A stretch of DNA of 23,460 nucleotides. Origin: Porphyromonadaceae bacterium UBA3318. GTDB lineage: Bacteria > Bacteroidota > Bacteroidia > Bacteroidales > Muribaculaceae. Positions within the stretch are counted from its first letter, which is position 1. Each line of letters begins with the position of its first letter. The notes under the pieces were generated by a model. That model worked only from the letters and a program-made list of their open reading frames with translations, made no database searches and was not told where the DNA came from. This document shows positions 15,341-23,460 of this stretch, one piece after another. Both the position numbers and the translations under genes were made by a program. The stretch spans positions 17,348 through 40,807 of the forward strand of contig DESI01000018.1 in assembly GCA_002361235.1 (NCBI GenBank), in the 5' to 3' direction.

Positions 15341-16357
15341 TTATAAAGGTATTATACGGTATCTTTGCTTCAGATTGGTCGTATCGTTCCCTTCCTTTGG
15401 TGTCAGGGACTCGCAGATCACCGGAGCCGACATTTCGAAGAAACGTGTCACCTCGTTGATGTTCTCGCCGTTCAGAATCATTCGGAATGTCCTGTTCCTC
15501 AGTTCCGGCGCGATGTCGAACTCCACGTCGTACATCTGGCGGAGCCTGTTGCAGATGCTCACAAGCGACTCGTCTTCAAAAATAAGCATTCCCTTTTTCC
15601 AGCAGCAATATTTTTCCGTGTCGGTAAGTTTGCATATAACCGGACGTCCGTCGGTCATGCTCAGGTGTTCGCCGGGTTTGAGCGCGAGCGACCGGTCCTT
15701 TATGCCCACGTCCACATGACCGTTGACTAATGTGACCGAAGCAATCGAGTCGTACGCATTGACATTGAACTCGGTGCCTGTGGCCGTGACGGTCATGTAC
15801 GGAGTGTGCACGTTAAATGGATGCCGCGCATCGGCCTTGACCTTGAAATAAGCCTCGCCCTGCAGGAAAACGTTCCTTTCATCGCCGTCCATCGCCGGAC
15901 TGTATGTCAGCGAGCTGTTGGCATTGAGCCAGACTGTGGTGCCGTCGGGCAGGTCGGTGGAGCTAAGGCTGCCGAATGCGGTGGTGATGGTCACGTTGTC
16001 GAGAGTATGCTGCGGACGGTCGATCAACAGATAGGCCACTACGGCAAGAAGCGGCAGGAGTATCAGCGCAGCAATGCGTGACCAGAAGCCGAACAGCTTG
16101 CGGAATACCGACCGTCGGCGCGGTATGATGCCGGTTTCTCTCATTATTTTCCGTTCCGCGTCCGCCGTATTGATGTCGCTGATGTCTACAGCGGGATTCA
16201 GCACCGACCATATATCCTGCTGGCGTAGAAAATACTTCCTGTTGTCGTCATCACTCTGAATCCAGTTGAACAATTCCTCAATCTCCGGCGAAGTTGCATC
16301 ACCCGCCAGATAACGGCTTATCAGAATGTCTATATGATTGTTATCGTAATAATCCAT
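15341..16357 (-). CDS. FecR-family anti-sigma factor
   Basis: 338 residues. The cytoplasmic N-terminus (1-90, with RYLAGDATSPEIEELFNWI) should bind the sigma factor. One membrane segment follows (about 94-112). The periplasmic part has a FecR domain (about 120-215, with LPDGTTVWLNANSSLTY and GEAYFKV...HPFNVHT, TGTEFNVNAY) and a C-terminal DUF4974 domain (about 255-335, with FEDESLVSICNRLRQMYDVEF). FecR holds the sigma factor inactive until the STN domain of a loaded SusC-type transporter signals to it. It lies five bases after the sigma gene and before GH43 in the same direction. Confidence 0.94.
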   Translation of the reverse strand: MDYYDNNHIDILISRYLAGDATSPEIEELFNWIQSDDDNRKYFLRQQDIWSVLNPAVDISDINTADAERKIMRETGIIPRRRSVFRKLFGFWSRIAALILLPLLAVVAYLLIDRPQHTLDNVTITTAFGSLSSTDLPDGTTVWLNANSSLTYSPAMDGDERNVFLQGEAYFKVKADARHPFNVHTPYMTVTATGTEFNVNAYDSIASVTLVNGHVDVGIKDRSLALKPGEHLSMTDGRPVICKLTDTEKYCCWKKGMLIFEDESLVSICNRLRQMYDVEFDIAPELRNRTFRMILNGENINEVTRFFEMSAPVICESLTPKEGNDTTNLKQRYRIIPL

Positions 16358-16362
16358 CGCGT

Positions 16363-16953
16363 TCAGTTAGATAAGTGGTGAAACAATAGGGTCAGATATA
16401 TGATGAATTTGTAGCCTTTTAAATTCTTCTGAAGGAATTTGACGGCTTTGCTGACACGGGCCTCCACGGTTCTGACCGAAATGTTTAGCTTCTGGGCTAT
16501 TTCCGAGTATTTCAGGTGATGTGTCCTGGACAGGCTATATGTCTCGAGCACCTCGGGCTCAAGCTGAGACAGCAGCTTCTGCATGGCATCGTTCAGTTCC
16601 GTATAGAATATATGTTCGTCGGCAGGGAGAGCAAGAATCATCTCATGGTATGTGTCCTGATACAGAGTCCTGACTTTGCGGTGCTTGATCTCGTTCAACG
16701 CCAGATGCTGCACCAGGGATATCAGATAAGTCCTGAGCGAAGTTCGTATCTCAAGAATCTTCCTGTTGGCCCAGATCTTGATGAACGCTTCCTGCACTAT
16801 GTCCTCGCAGGTCTCCGAATCGAGTATGAAACGCGACGCGAACAGAACGAGGTCCGGATAATATTTACGAAAAATTTGCAAAAAGGCCTCGTGGCTGTCT
16901 AATTTCAAGGCAGCCAGCAGAAGTGTTTCATTTTCAAATATTTCGTTTTTCAT
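16363..16953 (-). CDS. ECF-type RNA polymerase sigma-70 factor
   Basis: 196 residues. Region 2 spans about 22-90 (HEAFLQIFRKYYPDLVLFA, DIVQEAFIKIWANR). Region 4 spans about 122-178, with the HTH YSEIAQKLNISVRTVEARVSKAVKFL. The C-terminus ends in a short hydrophobic stretch (YKFIIYLTLLFHHL, 181-194). It should direct RNA polymerase to the promoter of the adjacent SusC operon when released by FecR. It is divergent from susC across a 213-base gap and heads the sigma-fecR-GH43 run. Confidence 0.94.
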   Translation of the reverse strand: MKNEIFENETLLLAALKLDSHEAFLQIFRKYYPDLVLFASRFILDSETCEDIVQEAFIKIWANRKILEIRTSLRTYLISLVQHLALNEIKHRKVRTLYQDTYHEMILALPADEHIFYTELNDAMQKLLSQLEPEVLETYSLSRTHHLKYSEIAQKLNISVRTVEARVSKAVKFLQKNLKGYKFIIYLTLLFHHLSN

Positions 16954-16984
16954 GTTATTTCAGGCATCGTTCCTAAAGTAGCCG

Positions 16985-17016
16985 CAAAGTTAGATATTAT
17001 TGTCTGATAATGCAAG
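16985..17016 (-). promoter_or_regulatory. Candidate housekeeping promoter of the sigma-fecR-GH43 run
   Basis: On the minus strand, -7 TAACTTTG (plus-strand 16985-16992) with CTTG (17013-17016) 20 bp upstream, one mismatch from TTTG. This would give basal sigma and FecR expression. In the rest of the gap (17017-17166) I see no consensus TAnnTTTG promoter for susC, which fits dependence on the ECF factor. The tandem ACTTTA ACTTTA just before the susC ATG is the only other feature. Confidence 0.5.
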
Positions 17017-17166
17017 CACTTACGACAAAAGGTTCAAGATTTGAAAATTTTGTGGTGGTTCGATGTGGATTATTTTTTGTCAGTTGCTCTATGTATATAC
17101 GGATGTTAAAAAGTCCATAATAAAACCTAAAATCAATTAAAATACCAATAATACTTTAACTTTAAC

Positions 17167-20100
17167 ATGAACGAAAAAGCTCACTTGCATTCTCACAGCA
17201 GCCGATACTGTCTGACGCTAAGAGTATTGCTCTTTCTGCTGATGTTCGGCTGTGTGCTGTCGGCCCGGGCTTCCGACAGCAAGGTGTCCATCGATGCCAA
17301 TGGAATTGCCTTGGAAAATGTCCTTAAATCCATAGAACGACAGACAAAGTACAGGTTCATCTACAGCAAGGAAACCATAAATGTCAAGGTTCCCGTCACC
17401 CTCAAGGTGAAAGACGAGGCAATAACGACGGTCCTTGACAAACTGTTTGCGAAGCATGATATCTCATACGCCATAGACAAACAGCAGATAGTGCTGAACA
17501 AGAAATCGGCCACACGTTCCAAACCTTCGAAACAGCAGTCGGCCGCAGCCGAGAAAGTGAAAATCACCGGTAAGGTGACCGACGCCCAGGGCGAACCCCT
17601 GATCGGTGCCTCGGTTACGGTGGAAGGCACGCATATAGGCGTGACCACCGACATCGACGGCAACTATGACATAGATGTCCCCGAGGGCGGCCGGCTGATG
17701 TTCTCATATATCGGATATTCGTCTGAAAAGAAGAAAGTCGACAAACCGGGCCGGCTTGACATCGTCATGGCGGAGAACCAGCAGCTGCTTAACGAGGTGG
17801 TGGTGATCGGCTACGGCACGATGGACAAGAAGGAACTCACCTCGGCCATAAGCCACGTGAGCGAGAAGGACTTCCTGTCCATGAGCACGACGGACCCCTC
17901 GATGCTTATTCAGGGAAAGGTCCCCGGCGTGTCCATAACCAATACTGCGGCAGGCGACCCCAACAATGCTGCGAGCATCCAGATCCGCGGTGTATCGTCG
18001 CGTTCGGCCGGACTCGGCCCTCTCATAGTGATTGACGGCGTGCCCGGAGGAAACCTCACCAACGTCAATCCTACCGACATAGCGTCCTTCGACATCCTTA
18101 AGGACGGTGCCGCTTCGGCTATTTACGGTACGCGCGGTTCCAACGGCGTTATCCTCGTAACCACGAAAAAGGGAGCCAAGGACGGCACGTACAATGTCAC
18201 ATATTCCGGCAGCGTGGCCTGGGATAAAATCATAGACGAGCTCGATTTCATGGATGCCGACGACTATCGCAACATCCGTCTGGGATGGGGAGACTCGGGC
18301 ACCGATCTGGGTGGAGATTACGACTGGATCAAAGGCGTGAGCCGGACGGGCTTCACCCACAAGCATACGCTGAGTATATCGGGCGGCACTCAACGTGCGA
18401 ATTTCAGGGTCAGCGCCGACTATCGCAATTCGAACGGCGTCGATTTACGCTCAAGCCGCGAGGAATACGGTGCCCGCGCGTCGATGAGCCTGAAATCGAA
18501 GGGCGACCTGTTCAATTTCAATGTCAATGTGGCGCCCCGCATAATCTATCAGAATTTCGCGAACTGGCAGGTGTTCACCAACGCCAAGCAGGCAAACCCT
18601 ACCACACCGCTGATGGACCCCGAGAACCCTCAGCTTTACTATAATTTTCAGGGTCAGGTGTGTCCCTGGAATCCGGTGGAACTGATGAATCTTGAAAAGA
18701 ACAAAGGCGAGACCAAGCTTCTGGATATGGACGCCACCGCCAAGATCAATCTGCTTCCATTGCTATGGAACTCAGACAGGGACTGTCCCTTCAACCTCGA
18801 CAGCCAGCTGACGTTCGCCGACCATCAGTATGACAACAACAACTCCTGGTTCATACCCTCCACGAGCACAATCGCCATCAACAACGGCCGCGAGGGAGAG
18901 GCAAGCCGCGAGTATTACAAGAACAACCAGTATATTCTGGAATGGCTGGTGAATTTCGGAGCGAAGTTCGGTAAGAACAACGCCAAGGTGATGCTGGGCT
19001 ATTCGTATCAGTATTCGCAATACTCGCGTCTGTATGCCGAGAACAAGGATTTTCCCAACGACGGCCTCGGCTCGGACAATCTCGGCTCCGGATCGTATGC
19101 CAAGGACGAGGGTGAAGTGGGAATGGACAGCTACAAATCGGACAACAGGCTGATCTCGTTCTTCGGCCGCATAAGCTATGACTTTGACGGAAAATACCTT
19201 ATGACCGCATCCTTGCGTCACGAAGGTTCCTCCAAGTTCGGTCCCAACAACAAGTGGGGTAATTTCCCCGCCGTGTCGATCGGATGGCGTATCAGTCAGG
19301 AGTCCTTTATGGAAAATTCCAGAGGCTGGCTCGACGATCTCAAGATCCGTGCCGACTATGGCGTGACGGGCAACCAGGATTTTGACAATTATCTGTCCAT
19401 CGCCGCCATGAAGGGCTTCGGTTATTATAGTTTCGGAGGCAAATATTTCCAGGTGTGGGGTCCGGCCAACAATGTGAACCGTAACCTCAAATGGGAAAAG
19501 GCGAAGAACTGGAACGTCGGAATCGACTTCTCGATGTTCAACAACCTCTTCTACGGCTCGCTGAACTATTTCAACCGCCGCACCGAAGACCTGCTGGGCT
19601 ATTACAAGGTGCCCATTCCTCCGTATCTGTTTGACGAGACATTCGTAAACGTGGGTACGATGAAGAACTACGGCTTCGAGTTCGACCTTAACTTCAATGT
19701 CGTGAACAACCGTGATTTCGGCTATAACTTCAGTGTGGTCGGATCCACCATGACCAATAAGTTCGTCAGCTTCAGCAATTCGGATTATGTCGGCAAGGAT
19801 TATTATGCCATCTGCTCCACCGAGGCCCCGTACCCGAACTATAACCTGCAGCGTATAGAAAAGGGTCAGTCCATCGGTAACTTCTATATGTGGAAATATG
19901 CCGGAATCAATCCCGAAGGCGAATGGCTGATATACGACAAGAACGACAATATCATCAAGGCCGCGCAGGGAAGCGAGGACGACCGCAGGAAAGTGGGCAA
20001 CGGATTGCCGAAGTTCACTATGTCCACCACTCACAACTTCCGTTACAGGAATTTTGATCTGAGTCTGTTCTTCCGGGGTGCCTTCGGTTACGACATCTTC

Positions 20101-20466
20101 AATGTACACGACTTCTACTACGGGACGCGTAAATTCAACGGCAACGTGCTAAAGAAGGCCTACAGCAAGAACTTCAACATAAGTCCGACAGCCGGCCATG
20201 CCGTGACGGACTACTTTCTGGAGCGGGGCGATTATTTCAAGCTCGACATGCTGACGCTGGGGTACACGCTCAATTTGCAGAAAGCCCGCTTCATAAACAA
20301 GATCAGGATCTACGGCACTGTCCACAACGTATTCACGCTTACCAAATTCTCAGGTGTGGATCCCTCCACGTATCAGGTGAACGGACTGACCCCCGGAGCC
20401 ACCGGAAGCAGGACATACTTCCCGTCCACGCGCCAGTTTATGCTGGGAGTGCAGGTTGATTTCTAA
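17167..20466 (+). CDS. SusC/RagA TonB-dependent transporter with STN signalling domain
   Basis: 1099 residues. The signal peptide ends near residue 35 (SARA). An STN domain (about 38-112, SIDANGIALENVLKSIERQT) is followed by a carboxypeptidase-regulatory-like domain (130-203, VKITGKVTDAQGEPLIGASV), the TonB-box-like EVVVIGYGT (210-218), a plug (about 222-338, with IQGKVPGVSI, IQIRGVSS, PLIVIDGVPGG, and LKDGAASAIYGTRGSNGVILVTTKKG as its end), and a beta-barrel to the C-terminal F. It imports glycan oligomers across the outer membrane with SusD as lid. The STN domain marks it as a transducer that signals to the neighbouring FecR. It is the first gene of the susC-susD-susE/F operon. Confidence 0.96.
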   Translation: MNEKAHLHSHSSRYCLTLRVLLFLLMFGCVLSARASDSKVSIDANGIALENVLKSIERQTKYRFIYSKETINVKVPVTLKVKDEAITTVLDKLFAKHDISYAIDKQQIVLNKKSATRSKPSKQQSAAAEKVKITGKVTDAQGEPLIGASVTVEGTHIGVTTDIDGNYDIDVPEGGRLMFSYIGYSSEKKKVDKPGRLDIVMAENQQLLNEVVVIGYGTMDKKELTSAISHVSEKDFLSMSTTDPSMLIQGKVPGVSITNTAAGDPNNAASIQIRGVSSRSAGLGPLIVIDGVPGGNLTNVNPTDIASFDILKDGAASAIYGTRGSNGVILVTTKKGAKDGTYNVTYSGSVAWDKIIDELDFMDADDYRNIRLGWGDSGTDLGGDYDWIKGVSRTGFTHKHTLSISGGTQRANFRVSADYRNSNGVDLRSSREEYGARASMSLKSKGDLFNFNVNVAPRIIYQNFANWQVFTNAKQANPTTPLMDPENPQLYYNFQGQVCPWNPVELMNLEKNKGETKLLDMDATAKINLLPLLWNSDRDCPFNLDSQLTFADHQYDNNNSWFIPSTSTIAINNGREGEASREYYKNNQYILEWLVNFGAKFGKNNAKVMLGYSYQYSQYSRLYAENKDFPNDGLGSDNLGSGSYAKDEGEVGMDSYKSDNRLISFFGRISYDFDGKYLMTASLRHEGSSKFGPNNKWGNFPAVSIGWRISQESFMENSRGWLDDLKIRADYGVTGNQDFDNYLSIAAMKGFGYYSFGGKYFQVWGPANNVNRNLKWEKAKNWNVGIDFSMFNNLFYGSLNYFNRRTEDLLGYYKVPIPPYLFDETFVNVGTMKNYGFEFDLNFNVVNNRDFGYNFSVVGSTMTNKFVSFSNSDYVGKDYYAICSTEAPYPNYNLQRIEKGQSIGNFYMWKYAGINPEGEWLIYDKNDNIIKAAQGSEDDRRKVGNGLPKFTMSTTHNFRYRNFDLSLFFRGAFGYDIFNVHDFYYGTRKFNGNVLKKAYSKNFNISPTAGHAVTDYFLERGDYFKLDMLTLGYTLNLQKARFINKIRIYGTVHNVFTLTKFSGVDPSTYQVNGLTPGATGSRTYFPSTRQFMLGVQVDF

Positions 20467-20483
20467 TAAACCGAATTATTATC

Positions 20484-22223
20484 ATGAATCGAAATACAAT
20501 AATAAAATCATTGACGGTGCTGGCACTGACGGTGTCAGCCGGCTGTACGAATCTTGACGAAAAGCTGTACAGCACCGTCGGCTCGGATAATTATTATAAT
20601 ACGAAAGGCGATGTCGAGAGGGCGGTGGGACGTCCGTTCGAACATGCTTTCGCAACCATACAGGAACGTCAGGTGCTTCAGGAGCTCACCGCCGACCAGC
20701 TGATAACTCCCGTCCGTGACGGATGGTGGGACGACGGCGGCCGGTGGCGCAGATACCATTACCATACCTGGAACCTTGAGGACAGCCCGCAGATACTGTA
20801 TCTCTGGAACGGCCAGTATCAGGGTATAGGCCAATGCAACTGGGTGATAGAAGACCTGGAATCGCTTGACCCGAAGAAATTCGGTTATACCGAGTCGGAG
20901 TTCAACGACATGAAGGCGCAATGCCGCACTCTCCGCTCCATGTTCTATCTTACGCTGCTTGATGCGTTCCGCAACTGTCCCCTGGTAGTGAGTTTCTATG
21001 ACCAGAGCAAGAACACCAAGACGCAGGTGGAGCCGAAAGTCCTGTTCGAGTTCATCGAAAGCGAGCTCAAGGAGTGCATCAAACTGTTGGGAACCAAAGA
21101 GTCCCTCGGATCGCAGGCCATGGTGCAGGGCAAATGGACCAAGGCATCGGCGGCCGCATTGCTGGTGCGCCTGTATCTTAACGCCGAAGTCTATATAGGC
21201 GAAGACCGTTACAGTGACTGCGCCCGCGTATGTCAGGAGATTCTTGACGGAGTCTACGGCCCGTACAGGGTGGCTGACCGCTGGGACGCGGCGTTCGACT
21301 GGGACAACAACAACTGCGACGAGGTGATTTTCGGATACCCGGCAAGTTCGGGCTATTCATACTGGCATTATTCGGGCGAGGTCTACTGGTATGCCGTTCC
21401 GTCCCAGGCCCGGTACTATCTGAAGGACTCCAAGTGCAAGGCCGGCGAGCATAACGTGAAATACGCGGCTTCTCCGAGCTATGACGTCGACGGCACGCTG
21501 TATAACTACAAGCTGGGAATGCCGATACAGAATTTCCGCAAGTATCCCGGCGACGAGCGTATGAAGCTCTATCGCAATCTGGGAAACAGCAAGCGTGAGG
21601 GAATGTTCCTGTACGGGTATCTGGAATATGTGAACGACAACGGCAAGACGGCCCGCGTGCGTGCGCCGGAGCGTCCCTACGACCTGTATATCCGCGATGC
21701 CGTCGGCAATTTCCAGGACATGGCTCCCGACGTGTGGCCCACAGGCCAGACCAGCAACCTGATGAACGGTGATCATAACTCGGGATGGCATTTTGTAAAA
21801 TACCCCATGTACACCGACGAGGACGAGCATCAGCTTGAAAGCGACTATACCGAGATCCGTCTTCCCGAGATCATATATTCGCTGGCGGAATGCAAGCTCA
21901 GAAGCGGTGACACCCAGGGTGCCGCAAAACTGCTCAACAGCGTCCGCGCCCGCAACTATCCTGCTGAAAACCTGAAGGAAGTGCTCTATAAGCCGGAGGG
22001 CAAGGCCGACCTTGACATGGACGAGATGCTGGCCGAATGGGGTCGCGAGTTCTTCGCCGAGGCCCGTCGCCGCACGGACCTGATACGATTCGGCAAGTTC
22101 TCGACCGGCACCTGGTGGGACAAGACTCCCGACGCCGACCGTCACACCGAGATTTTCCCGCTTGTGCGCGACGTGCTCGATACCAATCCCGATCTGAAGC
22201 AGAATCCGGGTTACACCAATTAA
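20484..22223 (+). CDS. SusD/RagB outer-membrane glycan-binding lipoprotein
   Basis: 579 residues. The signal ends in the lipobox VSAGC (Cys21), followed by TNLDEKLYSTV. TPR-type helices of the SusD fold follow, for example MKAQCRTLRSMFYLTLLDAFRNCPLV, MVQGKWTKASAAALLVRLYLNAEVY and, near the C-terminus, YTEIRLPEIIYSLAECKLRSGDTQGAAKLLNSVRARNY and MLAEWGREFFAEARRRTDLIRFGKF. SusD binds the glycan at the surface and closes over its SusC partner. It begins 17 bases after susC. Many Trp and Tyr residues (WWDDGGRWRRYHYHTW near 85) could form the binding platform. The substrate cannot be read from sequence. Confidence 0.95.
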   Translation: MNRNTIIKSLTVLALTVSAGCTNLDEKLYSTVGSDNYYNTKGDVERAVGRPFEHAFATIQERQVLQELTADQLITPVRDGWWDDGGRWRRYHYHTWNLEDSPQILYLWNGQYQGIGQCNWVIEDLESLDPKKFGYTESEFNDMKAQCRTLRSMFYLTLLDAFRNCPLVVSFYDQSKNTKTQVEPKVLFEFIESELKECIKLLGTKESLGSQAMVQGKWTKASAAALLVRLYLNAEVYIGEDRYSDCARVCQEILDGVYGPYRVADRWDAAFDWDNNNCDEVIFGYPASSGYSYWHYSGEVYWYAVPSQARYYLKDSKCKAGEHNVKYAASPSYDVDGTLYNYKLGMPIQNFRKYPGDERMKLYRNLGNSKREGMFLYGYLEYVNDNGKTARVRAPERPYDLYIRDAVGNFQDMAPDVWPTGQTSNLMNGDHNSGWHFVKYPMYTDEDEHQLESDYTEIRLPEIIYSLAECKLRSGDTQGAAKLLNSVRARNYPAENLKEVLYKPEGKADLDMDEMLAEWGREFFAEARRRTDLIRFGKFSTGTWWDKTPDADRHTEIFPLVRDVLDTNPDLKQNPGYTN

Positions 22224-22282
22224 GGAACGATACCTAAGTAATGATGCCTAAGTCGATAATCAATCGCTAAAAAGAAGCAAAA

Positions 22283-23460
22283 ATGACTAAATTCAGACAT
22301 ATTCTGTCGTCATGCGCCGCACTGGCCCTGACAGCCATGTTTTCCGCATGCGACAGTGAAAAGGACCTTATAATAATTGACCAGGACCTGCCGATAATGT
22401 CGGAAACGCTCTACATGGTGGGCAGCGCCGCACCCTGCGGCTGGACGCTGTCGAATCCTACTCCGTTTACGCCGACTGAGGAAGACCCGCTGGTTTTCAC
22501 CTACGAAGGCTCTCTTGGAATAGGGGAGATCAAACTCTGCCTCAACCCTTCGGAAGACTGGAACATCCCGTTCATACGTCCGGTGGAGGCCGGCCAGAAT
22601 ATAGGCAAGGAGAATTATACCGACGAGCCCTTCACCATGGCCATCGATCCCGACGACAAGTGGAACGTGGTGGAGCCGGGCGAATACAGGCTGACCTTTA
22701 ACCTGAGGAACTGGACTTTCAGCACCGAATATCTGAATGGTCCGAAACGTCCGGATGTCGTGCCAATCGAGGCAGACGCCGTGTACGTGATAGGCTGGTC
22801 CACGGCGGCCGGATGGAATATCGATGAAGCCATCGAGACGAAGAAGGAGAGTCAATACATCTTCACGTTTGAAGGCAACCTGGGTGAAGGTGAGTTCAGA
22901 GCCTGCACCGAGCGTTCGTGGGGCACACATATCCGTCCGGTGACCAACAACATGGAAATTAACGAAAACGGAGTGGAAGATCCCGACTTCATATATGTCG
23001 GCACCCCGGATACCAACTGGCGTGTGACTAAGGCCGGCAAGTATCGCATCACATTCGACCTGGAGCACTGGAAGATTTCTGTCAAGTACGGTGTGGGCGG
23101 TGATGACCCCGACCCCGTCGTAGACCCGATTGAGACCAACACACTGTATATGCTGGGCACCAGCACCAAGGGTGGCTGGGACGGCAATGCCATGACTCCC
23201 CTGATGCAGGATCCGTCCGATCCTTATGTGTTCTCATACGAGGGAACATTGTCGGACGGCGAGCTGAAACTCTACACCCGGACAGGCGACTACGAAAGTC
23301 AGCCCGCAATCCGTCCCGCGATGCCGGGTGCGGAAATCGGTAAGGACAATATCGTGGATGCTCCGTTTGCATACGCTGTCGCTCCCGATAACAAGTGGAA
23401 CGTGAAGGCCGGCAAATACCGCCTGGAATTCAACCTCCGCACACACAAGATGAGCTCCAC
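22283..23460 (+). CDS. SusE/SusF-like surface lipoprotein, 3' end beyond the window
   Basis: Open from ATG 22283 to the window edge (392 codons, no stop). The signal ends in FSAC (Cys23), followed by the acidic DSEKD, consistent with surface export in Bacteroidetes. Three tandem modules follow, at about 42-150, 167-269 and 288-392. Each begins LYMVG/VYVIG/LYMLG plus GW and ends in a KWNV..GEYRLTFNL or equivalent strand pair. Modules 1 and 3 resemble each other most closely. The layout matches SusE/SusF, whose beta-sandwich domains bind starch in the model system; here they probably bind the glycan handled by the SusC/SusD pair. It starts 59 bases after susD and is the third gene of that operon. 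A partial third module at the edge means the full length is unknown. Confidence 0.85.
   Translation, partial: MTKFRHILSSCAALALTAMFSACDSEKDLIIIDQDLPIMSETLYMVGSAAPCGWTLSNPTPFTPTEEDPLVFTYEGSLGIGEIKLCLNPSEDWNIPFIRPVEAGQNIGKENYTDEPFTMAIDPDDKWNVVEPGEYRLTFNLRNWTFSTEYLNGPKRPDVVPIEADAVYVIGWSTAAGWNIDEAIETKKESQYIFTFEGNLGEGEFRACTERSWGTHIRPVTNNMEINENGVEDPDFIYVGTPDTNWRVTKAGKYRITFDLEHWKISVKYGVGGDDPDPVVDPIETNTLYMLGTSTKGGWDGNAMTPLMQDPSDPYVFSYEGTLSDGELKLYTRTGDYESQPAIRPAMPGAEIGKDNIVDAPFAYAVAPDNKWNVKAGKYRLEFNLRTHKMSS

Noticed and set aside
17153..17166. TAACTTTA as a susC promoter
   Set aside because: It ends directly before the ATG and would give no leader; it is more likely a simple AT-rich repeat.
18772..20109. 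Open frame of 445 codons opposite susC
   Set aside because: It lies wholly inside a clear SusC gene, has no start context or domain, and shows the Val/Ile/Glu-rich composition of an antisense shadow.

Overview
The window comes from a Bacteroidales chromosome. Its gene content (SusC/SusD pair, FecR anti-sigma with an ECF sigma factor, the type IX secretion protein PorQ, DUF6452/DUF6048 proteins) and its promoters (TTTG, about 20 bp, TAnnTTTG) are typical of the order. The fairly GC-rich coding sequence suggests a gut lineage such as Muribaculaceae, but that placement is inference. I see no mobile element, CRISPR array or rRNA, and no stretch of more than about 215 bp without a gene.

Left part (1-7865), mostly housekeeping. 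A truncated tRNA-Lys(UUU) is read leftwards. Divergent from it are biotin synthase (bioB) and a tightly coupled trio: a DPM1/GtrB-type membrane glycosyltransferase, a DUF6452 lipoprotein and a DUF6048 envelope protein. A convergent terminator pair separates these from a secreted TonB C-terminal-domain protein on the minus strand. Next on the minus strand is a folP -> cdaA -> porQ operon (dihydropteroate synthase, diadenylate cyclase, T9SS protein). rplS (ribosomal protein L19) is transcribed divergently from it, with a textbook Bacteroidetes promoter and a strong terminator.

Middle part (7866-14290). Two minus-strand glycosyltransferases (GT2 then GT4) probably act on a surface polysaccharide. 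Their promoter lies back to back with that of gpmI, and the two -33 elements abut as a CAAATTTG palindrome. gpmI (phosphoglycerate mutase) is followed, with a TGATG overlap, by a secreted 5'-nucleotidase and then a GH3 NagZ-like lipoprotein.

Right part (14294-23460) is a polysaccharide utilization locus. The minus strand carries ECF sigma -> FecR anti-sigma -> GH43 glycosidase. The plus strand carries SusC (with an N-terminal STN signalling domain) -> SusD -> a SusE/SusF-like lipoprotein with at least three tandem modules that runs off the window. The logic is trans-envelope: substrate binding at SusC/D signals through STN to FecR, which releases the sigma factor to activate the locus. GH43 suggests an arabinose- or xylose-containing glycan.

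No wholly new system is evident. The observations most worth following up are the non-E. coli cysteine set of BioB, which matches the anaerobe-type (type II) enzyme, the coupled GT2-DUF6452-DUF6048 unit, the shared palindromic -33 promoter pair, and the sigma/anti-sigma-controlled PUL.
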